Part shown: positions 53,437 to 61,515 of the stretch, one piece after another
Numbering within the stretch: the first letter of the stretch is position 1
How the letters are laid out: every line of letters starts with the position of its first letter
Origin: Sedimentitalea sp042687825
GTDB taxonomy: Bacteria; Pseudomonadota; Alphaproteobacteria; Rhodobacterales; Rhodobacteraceae
Assembly: GCF_042687825.1 (NCBI RefSeq)
Contig: NZ_JBHUQE010000005.1
Coordinates: 62,001 to 126,000, forward strand
Direction of reading: 5' to 3'
DNA: 64,000 bases
Notes under the pieces: model-generated
What the model was told of the DNA's origin: nothing
Database searches by the model: none
The model's input: only the letters and a program-made list of their open reading frames with translations
Program-made: the position numbers and the translations under genes

Positions 53437-54234
53437 TCAGAGGCCAAACCGCGCAAAGGCCGCGCGCTCCTCGATACCGGTGGCGGCGTCATCCAGAATC
53501 TGCGCGCCAAAGCGCGACAGAAAACGGCGGCGCGGGCCATAGTGGCGGAATTTCACCTTCTTGCCGAACCGCTCCTGCATCTTGGGCTTCAGGTGCCCGA
53601 TCCCGTCGATCAGCCCCCGGTCGGCGGCCCGGCGAGCCAGCCAGAATTCGCCGGTGAACAGATCCTTGGTGGTGTCCAGCCGGTCGCCCCGACGGTTTTT
53701 CACATGGGCGATGAAATTGTCGTGGATGTCGCCCAGGATGACTTTCAGGCGGGCCACGTCCTCTTCGTTTTCCGGGCGGAACGGATCCATCATGGATTTC
53801 GATTTTCCGGCGGTATAGACGCGCCGCTCCAGCCCCTGGCGAGCCAGAAACACATGCGCGCCGAACCCCGCCGAGATCACCCCGATCGAGCCGACGATCG
53901 AGCTTTCATCGGCCCAGATCTCGTCCGCCGCCGCCGCCAGCCAGTATCCGCCTGACGCCGCCACGTCCTCGACAAAGGCCGTGACCGGCACCTTGGTCTC
54001 TTCGGACAGGCGGCGGATACGGGCCCCGATCAGCGAGGATTGTACCGGCGAGCCCCCCGGCGAGTTGATCACCAGGGCGACCATGTCTGGTTTGCCCCGG
54101 CGAAAGGCCTTTTCCAGCAGCGGCGCGACGGTGTGATCGTTCAACGAACCGCGCCCGACCATGCCGATGGCACCATTCAGACGGACGACGGACACAAGGG
54201 GCGGGTTCTTGATGAAGGGGATGCGCAAGTTCAT
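53437..54234 (-). CDS. S49 family (SppA/SohB-type) peptidase
   Basis: 265 residues from ATG 54234. The core reads VALVINSPGGSPVQSS, then VEDVAASGGYWLAAAADEI with the nucleophile Ser94, GVISAGFG and the Lys-bearing YTAGKSKSMMDPF, so the Ser/Lys dyad is complete. It is a single-domain form without the usual N-terminal membrane helix. Such enzymes cut signal peptides or membrane-embedded fragments. Downstream are the zinc-ribbon peptide and the antiporter, apparently in one operon. Confidence 0.9.
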   Translation of the reverse strand: MNLRIPFIKNPPLVSVVRLNGAIGMVGRGSLNDHTVAPLLEKAFRRGKPDMVALVINSPGGSPVQSSLIGARIRRLSEETKVPVTAFVEDVAASGGYWLAAAADEIWADESSIVGSIGVISAGFGAHVFLARQGLERRVYTAGKSKSMMDPFRPENEEDVARLKVILGDIHDNFIAHVKNRRGDRLDTTKDLFTGEFWLARRAADRGLIDGIGHLKPKMQERFGKKVKFRHYGPRRRFLSRFGAQILDDAATGIEERAAFARFGL

Positions 54235-54334
54235 GACAGCCGATGTAGAACGCCACCGGGCGACAAACAAGACGTCGCGCCCACCTGACCCGCAGGCAGC
54301 GGACAAATCACGCGCCGTTCGGGAGGCGCCCCCA

Positions 54335-55096
54335 TCAGTTGCGGATGCGCCAGCCGGTGCGGAAGATCCACCAGATGATCCCCAGGCACAGGGCGGTAAA
54401 GCCGGCAATGGCCAGCAGGCTTAACCCGATCGGCACGTCCGACAGGCCAAAGAACGACCAGCGGAAACCGGAAATCAGATAGACCACCGGGTTGAACAGA
54501 GTGACGGTCTGCCAGATCGGCGGCAGCATCGAAATCGAATAGAACGAGCCGCCCAGAAAGATCAGCGGCGTGACGATCAGCAGCGGCACCAGTTGCAATT
54601 GTTCGAAATTGCCGGCCCAGATGCCGATGATAAAGCCCAGCAGCGCAAAGCTGATACAGGTCAGCAGCAGAAAGGCCACCATCGCCACCGGGTGCGCGAT
54701 GGTAAGATCGACAAAGAACGTGGCGGTGAGCAGGATCACAACGCCGATGAACAGCGCCTTGGTCGCCGCCGCACCGACATAGCCCAGCACGATTTCCAGA
54801 AAATTCACCGGGGCCGACAGCAATTCATAGATCGTGCCGGTGAATTTCGGGAAATAGATGCCAAAGGCGGCGTTCGAGATTGCCTGGGTGATCACCGAAA
54901 GCATCACCAGCCCGGGCACGATAAAGGCGCCATAGCTGATGCCTTCGACCTCTTGGATGCGGCTGCCGATGGCCGCGCCGAACACCACGAAATACAGCGA
55001 GGTCGACAGCACCGGCGACAGAAAGCTCTGTAGCAGGGTGCGAAAGAAGCGCAGCATTTCGAAACGGTAGATGGCGGCGACGGCGGTCAGGTTCAT
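54335..55096 (-). CDS. ABC-2 type transporter permease
   Basis: 253 residues with six hydrophobic helices and the ABC-2 signature (FVVFGAAIGSRIQEVEGISYGAFIVPGLVMLS; LLGFIIGIWAGNFEQLQLVPLLIV). It is the membrane part of an exporter whose ATPase is encoded just upstream with a four-base overlap (55093-55096). The exported substance (drug, sugar or lipid) is not shown. Confidence 0.92.
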   Translation of the reverse strand: MNLTAVAAIYRFEMLRFFRTLLQSFLSPVLSTSLYFVVFGAAIGSRIQEVEGISYGAFIVPGLVMLSVITQAISNAAFGIYFPKFTGTIYELLSAPVNFLEIVLGYVGAAATKALFIGVVILLTATFFVDLTIAHPVAMVAFLLLTCISFALLGFIIGIWAGNFEQLQLVPLLIVTPLIFLGGSFYSISMLPPIWQTVTLFNPVVYLISGFRWSFFGLSDVPIGLSLLAIAGFTALCLGIIWWIFRTGWRIRN

Positions 55097-56022
55097 GCCG
55101 CGCGCTCCCTGAGCAGATCGACAAAGATGTCCTCGAGACTGCTTTGCCGGGTCTGCACGTCGCGCAGGGTCAGCCCGGCGGCGGCGATGTCGTTCAGCAG
55201 ACCCGTGATGCCGGTGCGCGGCCCGTGGGTGTCATAGGTATAGATCAGCCTGTCACCGTCCGCCCCCAGCGTCAGGTCGAGATGTCCCAGTGCAGCCGGC
55301 AATTCCCGCAAGGGCCGGTCCAGTAGAACTTCGATCTGTTTTTTGCCCATCTGCGCCATCAGCGCGCTCTTTTCCTGAACCAGCAGCAATTCGCCCTTGG
55401 CGATAATGCCGACCCGATCGGCGATGGCCTCGGCCTCTTCGATATAATGGGTGGTCAGGATGATGGTGACTCCGTCCGCCTTCAGGTCGGCCACGATCTG
55501 CCACATGTCCTTGCGCAGATCGACATCGACCCCGGCCGTGGGTTCGTCCAGAAACAGGATGCGCGGTTCGTGCGCCAGCGCCTTGGCGATCAGCACCCGG
55601 CGCTTCATGCCGCCGGACAGCTGCATGAGACGATTGTCCTTCTTGTCCCACAGGCTGAGCCGGCGCAGCACGGTCTCGACATGCGCGTCGTCGCGGGGCC
55701 GGCCGAACAACCCGCGCGAGAACCGCACCGTGTTCAGCACCGTGTCAAACGGCAACAGTGCAATTTCCTGCGGCACCAGCCCGATCAGCGACCGGGCGGC
55801 ACGGAAATCGGCGACAATGTCATGCCCGGCCACCGTGATCTGGCCGCTGCTGGCGGTGGTGATGCCGCATATCGTCGAAATCAAAGTCGTCTTGCCGGCC
55901 CCGTTCGGCCCCAGCAACGCCAGGATCTCGCCCTGCGCGATGTCCAGCGACACGCCTTTCAGTGCCTGAAAGCCGCCGGCATAGGTTTTGCGCAGATCGC
56001 GAATCGACAGAATGGTCGGCAT
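55093..56022 (-). CDS. ABC transporter ATP-binding protein
   Basis: 309 residues. Walker A is LLGPNGAGKTTLIS, the Q-loop and ABC signature are LVPQEI and LMQLSGGMKRRVLIA, Walker B is RILFLDEPTAGVD, and the switch His is in LTTHYIEEAE. The last about 90 residues are a DUF4162-like extension (LDRPLRELPAALGHLDLTLG). It powers the ABC-2 permease encoded downstream. It is divergent from the VWA/VPLPA-CTERM gene, 297 bp apart. Confidence 0.95.
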   Translation of the reverse strand: MPTILSIRDLRKTYAGGFQALKGVSLDIAQGEILALLGPNGAGKTTLISTICGITTASSGQITVAGHDIVADFRAARSLIGLVPQEIALLPFDTVLNTVRFSRGLFGRPRDDAHVETVLRRLSLWDKKDNRLMQLSGGMKRRVLIAKALAHEPRILFLDEPTAGVDVDLRKDMWQIVADLKADGVTIILTTHYIEEAEAIADRVGIIAKGELLLVQEKSALMAQMGKKQIEVLLDRPLRELPAALGHLDLTLGADGDRLIYTYDTHGPRTGITGLLNDIAAAGLTLRDVQTRQSSLEDIFVDLLRERAA

Positions 56023-56319
56023 GACGCCCCTCCCCCGTTTGGCGCCACCCTAGCCCGACAGGCCTGCAGCCGCCAGAGTCCGTGCGGGAGTCCGCGCCAG
56101 GCTCTTGCAGCCTCTGGATGAGCGCCACGAAATTTTATGTCGCGATCAAGCGAAGCGGGCGTTTTTGTCTGTGTTTTGGCCCCCGAAACACGCACTTTTT
56201 TTAACGTCTCGTTAACATTTGGGTCGAAACTTTGGCGAAATCATGGTAGGCAGAAGATATTGCAGCCGGAATTGGGACGGCGCGCAAGGATATTGGTATG
56301 GAATTCACGAGGTGAAAAT
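56023..56319. promoter_or_regulatory. divergent promoter region of the ABC and VWA genes
   Basis: 297 bp. The half near the VWA gene is AT-rich (56155-56320) and contains a TTAA-N7-TTAA box. No ORF is evident. The rest is GC-rich and unremarkable. Confidence 0.5.
56201..56215 (+). promoter_or_regulatory. CtrA-type box TTAA-N7-TTAA upstream of the VWA gene
   Basis: TTAA-CGTCTCG-TTAA, with C following, is an exact match to the CtrA full-site consensus. It lies about 105 bp upstream of the ATG at 56320, a normal distance for a promoter element. A long T-run precedes it. Confidence 0.6.
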
Positions 56320-57135
56320 ATGATTAGGAAAACAGTACTGGCGGGTGCCGTCGCAGCCGTCGCGTTTATGGGGTCCGCGCTTAGCGCCAGAACTATTGAT
56401 CTGGGCTTTATCATGGACCGGTCCGGCAGCGTCGGCACCGATTTTGCAGCAGCGATGGACGCACTTGGTGATGCGCTGGCGAACAACATTCCGACAAGCG
56501 GCAGCGACACCTACCGGATTTCGGTCGTGTCATTCGCCTCGAGCGCCAGCGTCGTGGTCGGTGCCACCACCATCAACAGCCAGACCGATCTGAACAACGT
56601 CGTAAACACGGTCAAGGCACAGAACGCCGTTGGCAGCGGCGCGACCAACTATCAGGCCGCGCTGGATCTGCTGGGGGCCCAGTTCGGATCGCTGGGCGAC
56701 TTGAGCCTGATCAACATGATGACCGACGGTCAGCCCAACCTGCCGTCAGACCCGACAACGGCGCGCGCCGCAGCGAAAGCGTCGGCCACCACGCTGCAAA
56801 ATGCCGGCTGGGACTCGCTGAGCTTTGAATCGGTCTGCGACGCGACCAGCTGCACGACCCAGAACAATTTTCTGGCCAGCATGGGCTTTGGCCCGGGCAA
56901 CACCCCCAACGATGCTGCGCTGCTGCCGATCTACACCAGCGCGGCACAGATCGGCGACCCGGCAACCACGCCCTTCGTTCTCGATCTGCCTAGCTTTGCG
57001 GCCTATAACTCGGTCATCGATGCCAAGGTTGCCAAGATCGTGAACCCAATCCCGGTGCCGGCAGCGCTGCCGCTGCTGTTCGCTGGTCTGGGTGTATTCG
57101 CCTTTGTCGGACGTCGCCGCCGCCAGGCCGCCTGA
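56320..57135 (+). CDS. exported VWA-domain protein with VPLPA-CTERM sorting signal
   Basis: 271 residues from ATG 56320 (GAGGTG upstream). Residues 1-23 are a signal peptide. The VWA domain (about 25-190) keeps the MIDAS metal site: D33-R-S35-G-S37, the later Thr in GATNYQAAL and the Asp in MMTDGQPN. The C-terminal 26 residues (IPVPAALPLLFAGLGVFAFVG then RRRRQAA) are a VPLPA-CTERM signal: PxP-motif, helix and basic tail. Proteins of this kind are processed by an exosortase (XrtD type) and placed at the cell surface or in the biofilm matrix. The exosortase is not in the window. A Rho-independent terminator follows. Confidence 0.9.
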   Translation: MIRKTVLAGAVAAVAFMGSALSARTIDLGFIMDRSGSVGTDFAAAMDALGDALANNIPTSGSDTYRISVVSFASSASVVVGATTINSQTDLNNVVNTVKAQNAVGSGATNYQAALDLLGAQFGSLGDLSLINMMTDGQPNLPSDPTTARAAAKASATTLQNAGWDSLSFESVCDATSCTTQNNFLASMGFGPGNTPNDAALLPIYTSAAQIGDPATTPFVLDLPSFAAYNSVIDAKVAKIVNPIPVPAALPLLFAGLGVFAFVGRRRRQAA

Positions 57136-57165
57136 CCCGACACCGCGCAACACGCGCCACAATCG

Positions 57166-57197
57166 AAAAGGGAGCCGGGTTACCGGCTCCCTTTTTT
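57166..57197 (+). terminator. Rho-independent terminator of the VWA gene
   Basis: Thirteen-base perfect arms AAAAGGGAGCCGG and CCGGCTCCCTTTT around a four-base loop, followed by more T. The strongest terminator-like structure in the window, 30 bp after the stop. Confidence 0.93.
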
Positions 57198-57230
57198 CTT
57201 GCGCGATCGCCGCCTGCAATGGCGGTGGCG

Positions 57231-57566
57231 TCACTGTTTTTCGATGACCATCAACCGATCCTGCTCGTTGATCCAGATCGCCAAGGCGCTGCGAACACTG
57301 TCGCCAGGCAGTTTGTCGTGACTGTCCGGAATGTCCACCGGCAGGTTGGCCGCGTCGTCCCACAACCATGCGCCGCAGGGCTTTCGATCGCCACAGGCCG
57401 ATTTGCCCGCCTCCTGCCACGCGGCCTTGTCCAGCCCGGCGGGACACAAAACAACCGTCACCATGCCGTTTGTTCCACGTGCCTCGCACGCGCCGTCTTG
57501 CGCCACGGCGTGCGATGTGCCTGCCGCCACCAACGCCAATCCGGATAAAAACACTCTGAAAATCAT
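57231..57566 (-). CDS. small secreted hypothetical protein
   Basis: 111 residues with a signal peptide (FRVFLSGLALVAAGTSHAVA, cleavage near AQ). The mature part has four cysteines (DGACEARG, VVLCPAG, SACGDRKPC) and ends in an acidic/aromatic stretch (AIWINEQDRLMVIEKQ). The arrangement suggests a disulfide-held periplasmic domain. No family is recognised. It converges with the VWA gene, separated by the terminator. Confidence 0.65.
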   Translation of the reverse strand: MIFRVFLSGLALVAAGTSHAVAQDGACEARGTNGMVTVVLCPAGLDKAAWQEAGKSACGDRKPCGAWLWDDAANLPVDIPDSHDKLPGDSVRSALAIWINEQDRLMVIEKQ

Positions 57567-57662
57567 TGTAACTCCTGAGACGATTACCTTTGGTTCAGTC
57601 TAGCAGGCATGATCTCGTACATCCATTGAAACCATTTCCGCGGCAGGTGGATGCCGCTATTT

Positions 57663-57697
57663 GTTACGATTTTTACGTGTATACGTTTTTTCGTAAC
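57663..57697. promoter_or_regulatory. 35-bp inverted repeat with GTTACGA/TCGTAAC arms
   Basis: Seven-base perfect outer arms GTTACGA and TCGTAAC, 21 bp apart, enclose T-runs and a core ACGTGTATACGT. It is rich in AT and lies between the hypothetical gene and the paa operator. It may be an operator or a promoter element; function unknown. Confidence 0.45.
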
Positions 57698-57730
57698 TTT
57701 TTTCTTGCCGAGAATCGCTTTTGGTCATAT

Positions 57731-57748
57731 ACCGACCGTACGGTCAGT
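57731..57748. promoter_or_regulatory. TetR-type (PaaR-like) operator
   Basis: The perfect palindrome GACCGTACGGTC (57734-57745), extended to ACCGACCGTACGGTCAGT, fits the operator type used by PaaR, the TetR-family repressor of phenylacetate genes in alpha- and betaproteobacteria. It is about 115 bp upstream of paaA. No paaR is in the window. Confidence 0.7.
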
Positions 57749-57862
57749 TTTGTTGGGCGGCAAAATCGCACCTGACGGGTTTCTGTGGTAGGTTCCCGTC
57801 ATGTTTGCCGCAACGACTGGTGGCGCGGGCCCTCTGGGGTCCCTCTGGGAGGAGAAAAGATC

Positions 57863-58855
57863 ATGTACGCACAGATGGTACGTTCGACGGGCGAGGGATT
57901 GAAGTCTTTGGAGGAGATGGGTCCTGAGGAGCGGGCGTTTCAGGAGCGGATTGATGCGGGGGAGAAGATCGAGCCGAAGGACTGGATGCCGTCGGGGTAT
58001 CGGGCGACCTTGATCCGGCAGATCGGCCAGCACGCGCATTCCGAGATCGTCGGGCAGCTGCCCGAGGGCAACTGGATCACCCGGGCGCCGACGCTGGAGC
58101 GCAAGGCGATCCTGCTGGCCAAGGTGCAGGACGAGGCCGGGCACGGGCTGTATCTGTATTGCGCCGCCGAGACCCTGGGGGTCAGCCGCGACGAGCTGAC
58201 CGAGGACCTGTTGTCGGGGCGGATGAAATACAGCAGCATCTTCAACTATCCGACCCTGACCTGGGCCGACATGGGCGCGGTGGGCTGGCTGGTGGATGGC
58301 GCGGCGATCATGAACCAGGTGCCGCTGCAGCGCACCTCCTTTGGCCCCTATGCCCGCGCCATGGTGCGGATCTGCAAGGAGGAATCCTTTCACCAGCGCC
58401 AGGGCTACGACATCATGATGAAGATGGCCAATGGCACGCCGGCGCAGAAGCGCATGGCGCAGGATGCGCTGAACCGGTTCTGGTACCCGTCGCTGATGAT
58501 GTTCGGGCCGTCGGATGCGGACAGCGTGCATTCGGCGCAGTCCATGGCCTGGAAGATCAAGATGAACACCAATGACGAGCTGCGGCAGAAATTCGTCGAC
58601 CAGACGGTGCCGCAGGCGGAATATCTGGGCCTGACGGTGCCGGACGACACGCTGACATGGAACGACGACAAGGGCGGTTACGATTTCGCCGAGCCCGACT
58701 GGTCGGAATTCTTTGACGTGATCAAGGGCAACGGGCCGTGCAATGTCGAACGCCTGGCCGCCCGCAACAGGGCCTGGGACGACGGCAAATGGGTCCGTGA
58801 CGGGTTGCTGGCCCATGCCGAGAAACGCGCAAGCAGAAAGGTGGCAGCAGAATGA
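57863..58855 (+). CDS. paaA: 1,2-phenylacetyl-CoA epoxidase, catalytic subunit A
   Basis: 330 residues from ATG 57863 (GGGAGGAG upstream). The diiron ligands are seen as EAGH at 91-94 and ESFH at 174-177, with E61 and D145 in the intervening helices. PaaA, with PaaC, epoxidises the aromatic ring of phenylacetyl-CoA using oxygen. It starts an operon paaABCDE plus one further gene, each overlapping or closely spaced. A PaaR-like operator lies upstream. Confidence 0.97.
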   Translation: MYAQMVRSTGEGLKSLEEMGPEERAFQERIDAGEKIEPKDWMPSGYRATLIRQIGQHAHSEIVGQLPEGNWITRAPTLERKAILLAKVQDEAGHGLYLYCAAETLGVSRDELTEDLLSGRMKYSSIFNYPTLTWADMGAVGWLVDGAAIMNQVPLQRTSFGPYARAMVRICKEESFHQRQGYDIMMKMANGTPAQKRMAQDALNRFWYPSLMMFGPSDADSVHSAQSMAWKIKMNTNDELRQKFVDQTVPQAEYLGLTVPDDTLTWNDDKGGYDFAEPDWSEFFDVIKGNGPCNVERLAARNRAWDDGKWVRDGLLAHAEKRASRKVAAE

Positions 58856-59190
58856 GCTCTCCGAACGCAGCCTATCCCGACATTCCCGAGACCGAAACGC
58901 CGCCCAAGCGCCATGAATGGCCGCTGTGGGAGATCTTTATCCGCGGCCAGCACGGCATGAGCCACCGCCATGTGGGCAGCCTGCACGCGCCGGATGCCGG
59001 GATGGCGATCAAGAACGCCCGCGACGTCTATACCCGGCGCAACGAGGGCGTCAGCATCTGGGCGGTGCAGGCGCGCCATATCGCCGCCAGTTCGCCCGGC
59101 GACAAGGGGCCGCTGTATGAGCCGTCGGAATCCAAGGTCTATCGGCACCCGACCTTTTTCGACATTCCCGAAGATGTGGGCGCGATGTGA
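58852..59190 (+). CDS. paaB: 1,2-phenylacetyl-CoA epoxidase, subunit B
   Basis: 112 residues; ATG 58852 overlaps the paaA stop. The PaaB core is PLWEIFIRGQHGMSHRHVGSLHA with DAGMAIKNARDVYTRRNEGVSIW, and it ends YRHPTFFDIPEDVGAM. It is slightly longer than the E. coli protein at the N-terminus. It is a small structural or bridging subunit of the epoxidase. Confidence 0.95.
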   Translation: MSSPNAAYPDIPETETPPKRHEWPLWEIFIRGQHGMSHRHVGSLHAPDAGMAIKNARDVYTRRNEGVSIWAVQARHIAASSPGDKGPLYEPSESKVYRHPTFFDIPEDVGAM

Positions 59191-59204
59191 TGGGGGGCGA
59201 GGCA

Positions 59205-59963
59205 ATGGCGGATGATGCGCTGTTCGAATTTCTCTGCCGCATGGGCGACAACACCCTGGTGCTGGGCCACCGGGTCAGCGAATGGTGCGGTGTCTCGCCG
59301 GTGCTGGAAGAGGATATCGCGCTGGCCAACACGGCGCTGGACCTGATCGGCCAGACGCAGATGTGGCTGGGCCTGGCGGGCGAGATCGAGGGGGCGGGCC
59401 GCAGTGCCGACGACCTGGCGATGCTGCGCGACGCCTGGGATTTCCGCAATGTCCTGCTGGTCGAGCAGCCCAATGGCGATTTCGGCCAGACCATGATGCG
59501 CCAGTTCCTGTTCGATGCCTGGCATGTGGCGATGCTGACGGCGCTGACGGAATCCGCCGATCCGCGGGTGGCCGAGATCGCCGCCAAGGCGGTCAAGGAG
59601 GCGCGCTATCACGTCGAACGTTCGGGCGACACGGTGATCGGGCTGGGCGACGGCACGTCCGAAAGCCATGCGCGCATGCAGGCGGCGCTGGATCTGCTAT
59701 GGCCCTATGTCGGCGAGATGTTCCTCGCCGACAGTGTCGATGCGGCGATGGCGGCGGCCGGTATCGCGCCGGATCCGGCCGGGCTGCGCGCCGGGTTCGA
59801 CGCCCATGTCGGCCAGGTGATGGCGGCGGCGACGCTGAGCCTGCCGGAGTCCGATTTCGCCCATAAGGGCGGCAAGGACGGGGTCCGCCATTCCGAACAT
59901 CTGGGCCATATGCTGACCCAGATGCAGTGGCTGCAACGGGCCTATCCCGGGGCCAGCTGGTAG
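59205..59963 (+). CDS. paaC: 1,2-phenylacetyl-CoA epoxidase, subunit C
   Basis: 252 residues from ATG 59205, which has a G-run seven bases upstream; GTG 59187 and ATG 59190 are possible but less well placed. The ferritin-like fold is seen in MGDNTLVLGHRVSEWCG, LANTALDLIGQTQMWLGLAGE, and AVKEARYHVERSGDTVIGLGDG. It is the structural partner of PaaA, without the full metal site. Confidence 0.95.
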   Translation: MADDALFEFLCRMGDNTLVLGHRVSEWCGVSPVLEEDIALANTALDLIGQTQMWLGLAGEIEGAGRSADDLAMLRDAWDFRNVLLVEQPNGDFGQTMMRQFLFDAWHVAMLTALTESADPRVAEIAAKAVKEARYHVERSGDTVIGLGDGTSESHARMQAALDLLWPYVGEMFLADSVDAAMAAAGIAPDPAGLRAGFDAHVGQVMAAATLSLPESDFAHKGGKDGVRHSEHLGHMLTQMQWLQRAYPGASW

Positions 59964-59964
59964 G

Positions 59965-60423
59965 ATGAAACCGGCGATCGCGGATATCCGGGCCTGGCTG
60001 GATCAGGTGCCCGACCCCGAGATCCCGGTGATCTCGGTGGTCGATCTGGGCATCGTGCGCGATCTGACCTGGGACGGCGACACGCTGGTGGTGGCGGTGA
60101 CGCCGACCTATTCCGGCTGTCCGGCGACCCGGGTGATCGCGCTGGATATCGAGACCGCCCTGCGCGACCGCGGCATCCGCGATCTGCGGATCGAGACCCG
60201 GATCGCGCCGCCCTGGACCACCGACTGGCTGTCGGCCAAGGGCCGCGCAAAGCTGACCGAATACGGCATCGCCCCGCCCCGCGCGGCCGGCGGCCCCGAG
60301 ACTTGCCCCCGCTGCGGCAGCACCGCGGTGGAAAAGATCAGCCAGTTCGGCTCGACCCCCTGCAAGGCGCATTGGCGCTGCAAGGACTGCCTGGAACCTT
60401 TCGACTATTTCAAGTGCATCTGA
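59965..60423 (+). CDS. paaD: 1,2-phenylacetyl-CoA epoxidase, subunit D
   Basis: 152 residues, one base after the paaC stop. The N-terminal two thirds are the MIP18/DUF59 fold (VPDPEIPVISVVDLGIVRDL, VAVTPTYSGCPATRVIALDI). The C-terminal part has a CPRCGSTAVEKIS and CKDCLEPFDYFKC zinc/iron-sulfur-type ribbon. PaaD is thought to help in iron-sulfur cluster or diiron assembly of the epoxidase. Confidence 0.94.
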   Translation: MKPAIADIRAWLDQVPDPEIPVISVVDLGIVRDLTWDGDTLVVAVTPTYSGCPATRVIALDIETALRDRGIRDLRIETRIAPPWTTDWLSAKGRAKLTEYGIAPPRAAGGPETCPRCGSTAVEKISQFGSTPCKAHWRCKDCLEPFDYFKCI

Positions 60424-60434
60424 GGAGACTGCCC

Positions 60435-61502
60435 ATGGCGCGCTTTCACCAACTGGCCGTGACCGAGGTCAGAAAGACCATCAAGGATGCGGTCGTCGTG
60501 TCGCTGCAGCCGGTGAATGGCGGCGATTTCGACTTTGTCCAGGGTCAGTACCTGACCTTTCGCCGCGATTTCGACGGCACCGAGCTGCGCCGGTCCTATT
60601 CGATCTGCGCCGGCAAGGACGAGGGCCTGCTGCAGGTCGGTATCAAACGGGTCGAGGGCGGCGCCTTTTCGACCTGGGCCAACGAGGCGCTGCAGCCCGG
60701 CGACACGCTGGAAGCGATGGAGCCGATGGGCAGTTTCTTTGCCCCGCTGGACGCCGCCGCGACGCGCAATTATCTCGGCTTTGCCGGCGGTTCGGGCATC
60801 ACCCCGGTGCTGTCGATCCTGAAAACCACGCTGGCGGCGGAACCGCACAGCAGTTTCACGCTGGTCTATGCCAACAAGGGCGTGAACACGATCATGTTCC
60901 GCGAGGAACTGGAGGATCTCAAGAACCTCTATATGGGCCGGCTCACGGTGATCCATATCCTGGAATCCGACGCCCAGGACATCGACCTGTTCACCGGCCT
61001 TGTCGACAGGGACAAATGCAAGGCGCTGTTTCAGCACTGGATCGACATCACCAATATCGACACCGCGTTCATCTGCGGCCCCGAACCGATGATGCTGGGC
61101 ATCGCCGCCAGCCTGCGCGCGCACGGGCTGAGCGATGCGCAGATCAAGTTCGAACTGTTCGCCAGCGCCCAGCCCGGGCGGCTGCAGCGCAAGGCCGCCG
61201 CCACCGGCACCGCCGGCACCGCCAAGACCACCGAGGCCAGCGTCACCCTGGATGGCACCGCGCGCAGCTTTACCATGGACAAGGACCAGACGGTGCTGGA
61301 CGCCGCCCTGGAAAACGCCATCGACGCGCCCTATGCCTGCAAGGCCGGGGTCTGCTCGACCTGCCGCTGCAAGGTGATCGAGGGCGAGGTCGAGATGGTC
61401 GCCAACCACGCGCTGGAAGATTACGAGGTGCAGCAGGGCTATGTGCTGTCCTGCCAGTCCTTCCCGGTCAGCGACCGGGTTGTCGTCGATTACGATCATT
61501 AA
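60435..61502 (+). CDS. paaE: 1,2-phenylacetyl-CoA epoxidase, reductase subunit E
   Basis: 355 residues from ATG 60435 (GGAG upstream). It has an FAD domain (ELRRSYSICAG), an NAD(P)-binding part (YLGFAGGSGITPVLSIL, AFICGPEPMM), and a C-terminal [2Fe-2S] ferredoxin domain with CKAGVCSTCRCKV and a distal Cys in VLSCQSF. It passes electrons from NADPH to the PaaAC diiron centre. Confidence 0.96.
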   Translation: MARFHQLAVTEVRKTIKDAVVVSLQPVNGGDFDFVQGQYLTFRRDFDGTELRRSYSICAGKDEGLLQVGIKRVEGGAFSTWANEALQPGDTLEAMEPMGSFFAPLDAAATRNYLGFAGGSGITPVLSILKTTLAAEPHSSFTLVYANKGVNTIMFREELEDLKNLYMGRLTVIHILESDAQDIDLFTGLVDRDKCKALFQHWIDITNIDTAFICGPEPMMLGIAASLRAHGLSDAQIKFELFASAQPGRLQRKAAATGTAGTAKTTEASVTLDGTARSFTMDKDQTVLDAALENAIDAPYACKAGVCSTCRCKVIEGEVEMVANHALEDYEVQQGYVLSCQSFPVSDRVVVDYDH

Positions 61503-61515
61503 CGGGGGGACGGGC

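Larger units (their letters stand above)
57567..57862. promoter_or_regulatory. divergent promoter region before the paa operon
   Basis: 296 bp, AT-rich from about 57630 to 57740. It holds a long inverted repeat (57663-57697) and a TetR-type palindrome (57731-57748), listed separately. The paaA ribosome binding site (GGGAGGAG) is at its end. No ORF is supported. Confidence 0.6.
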
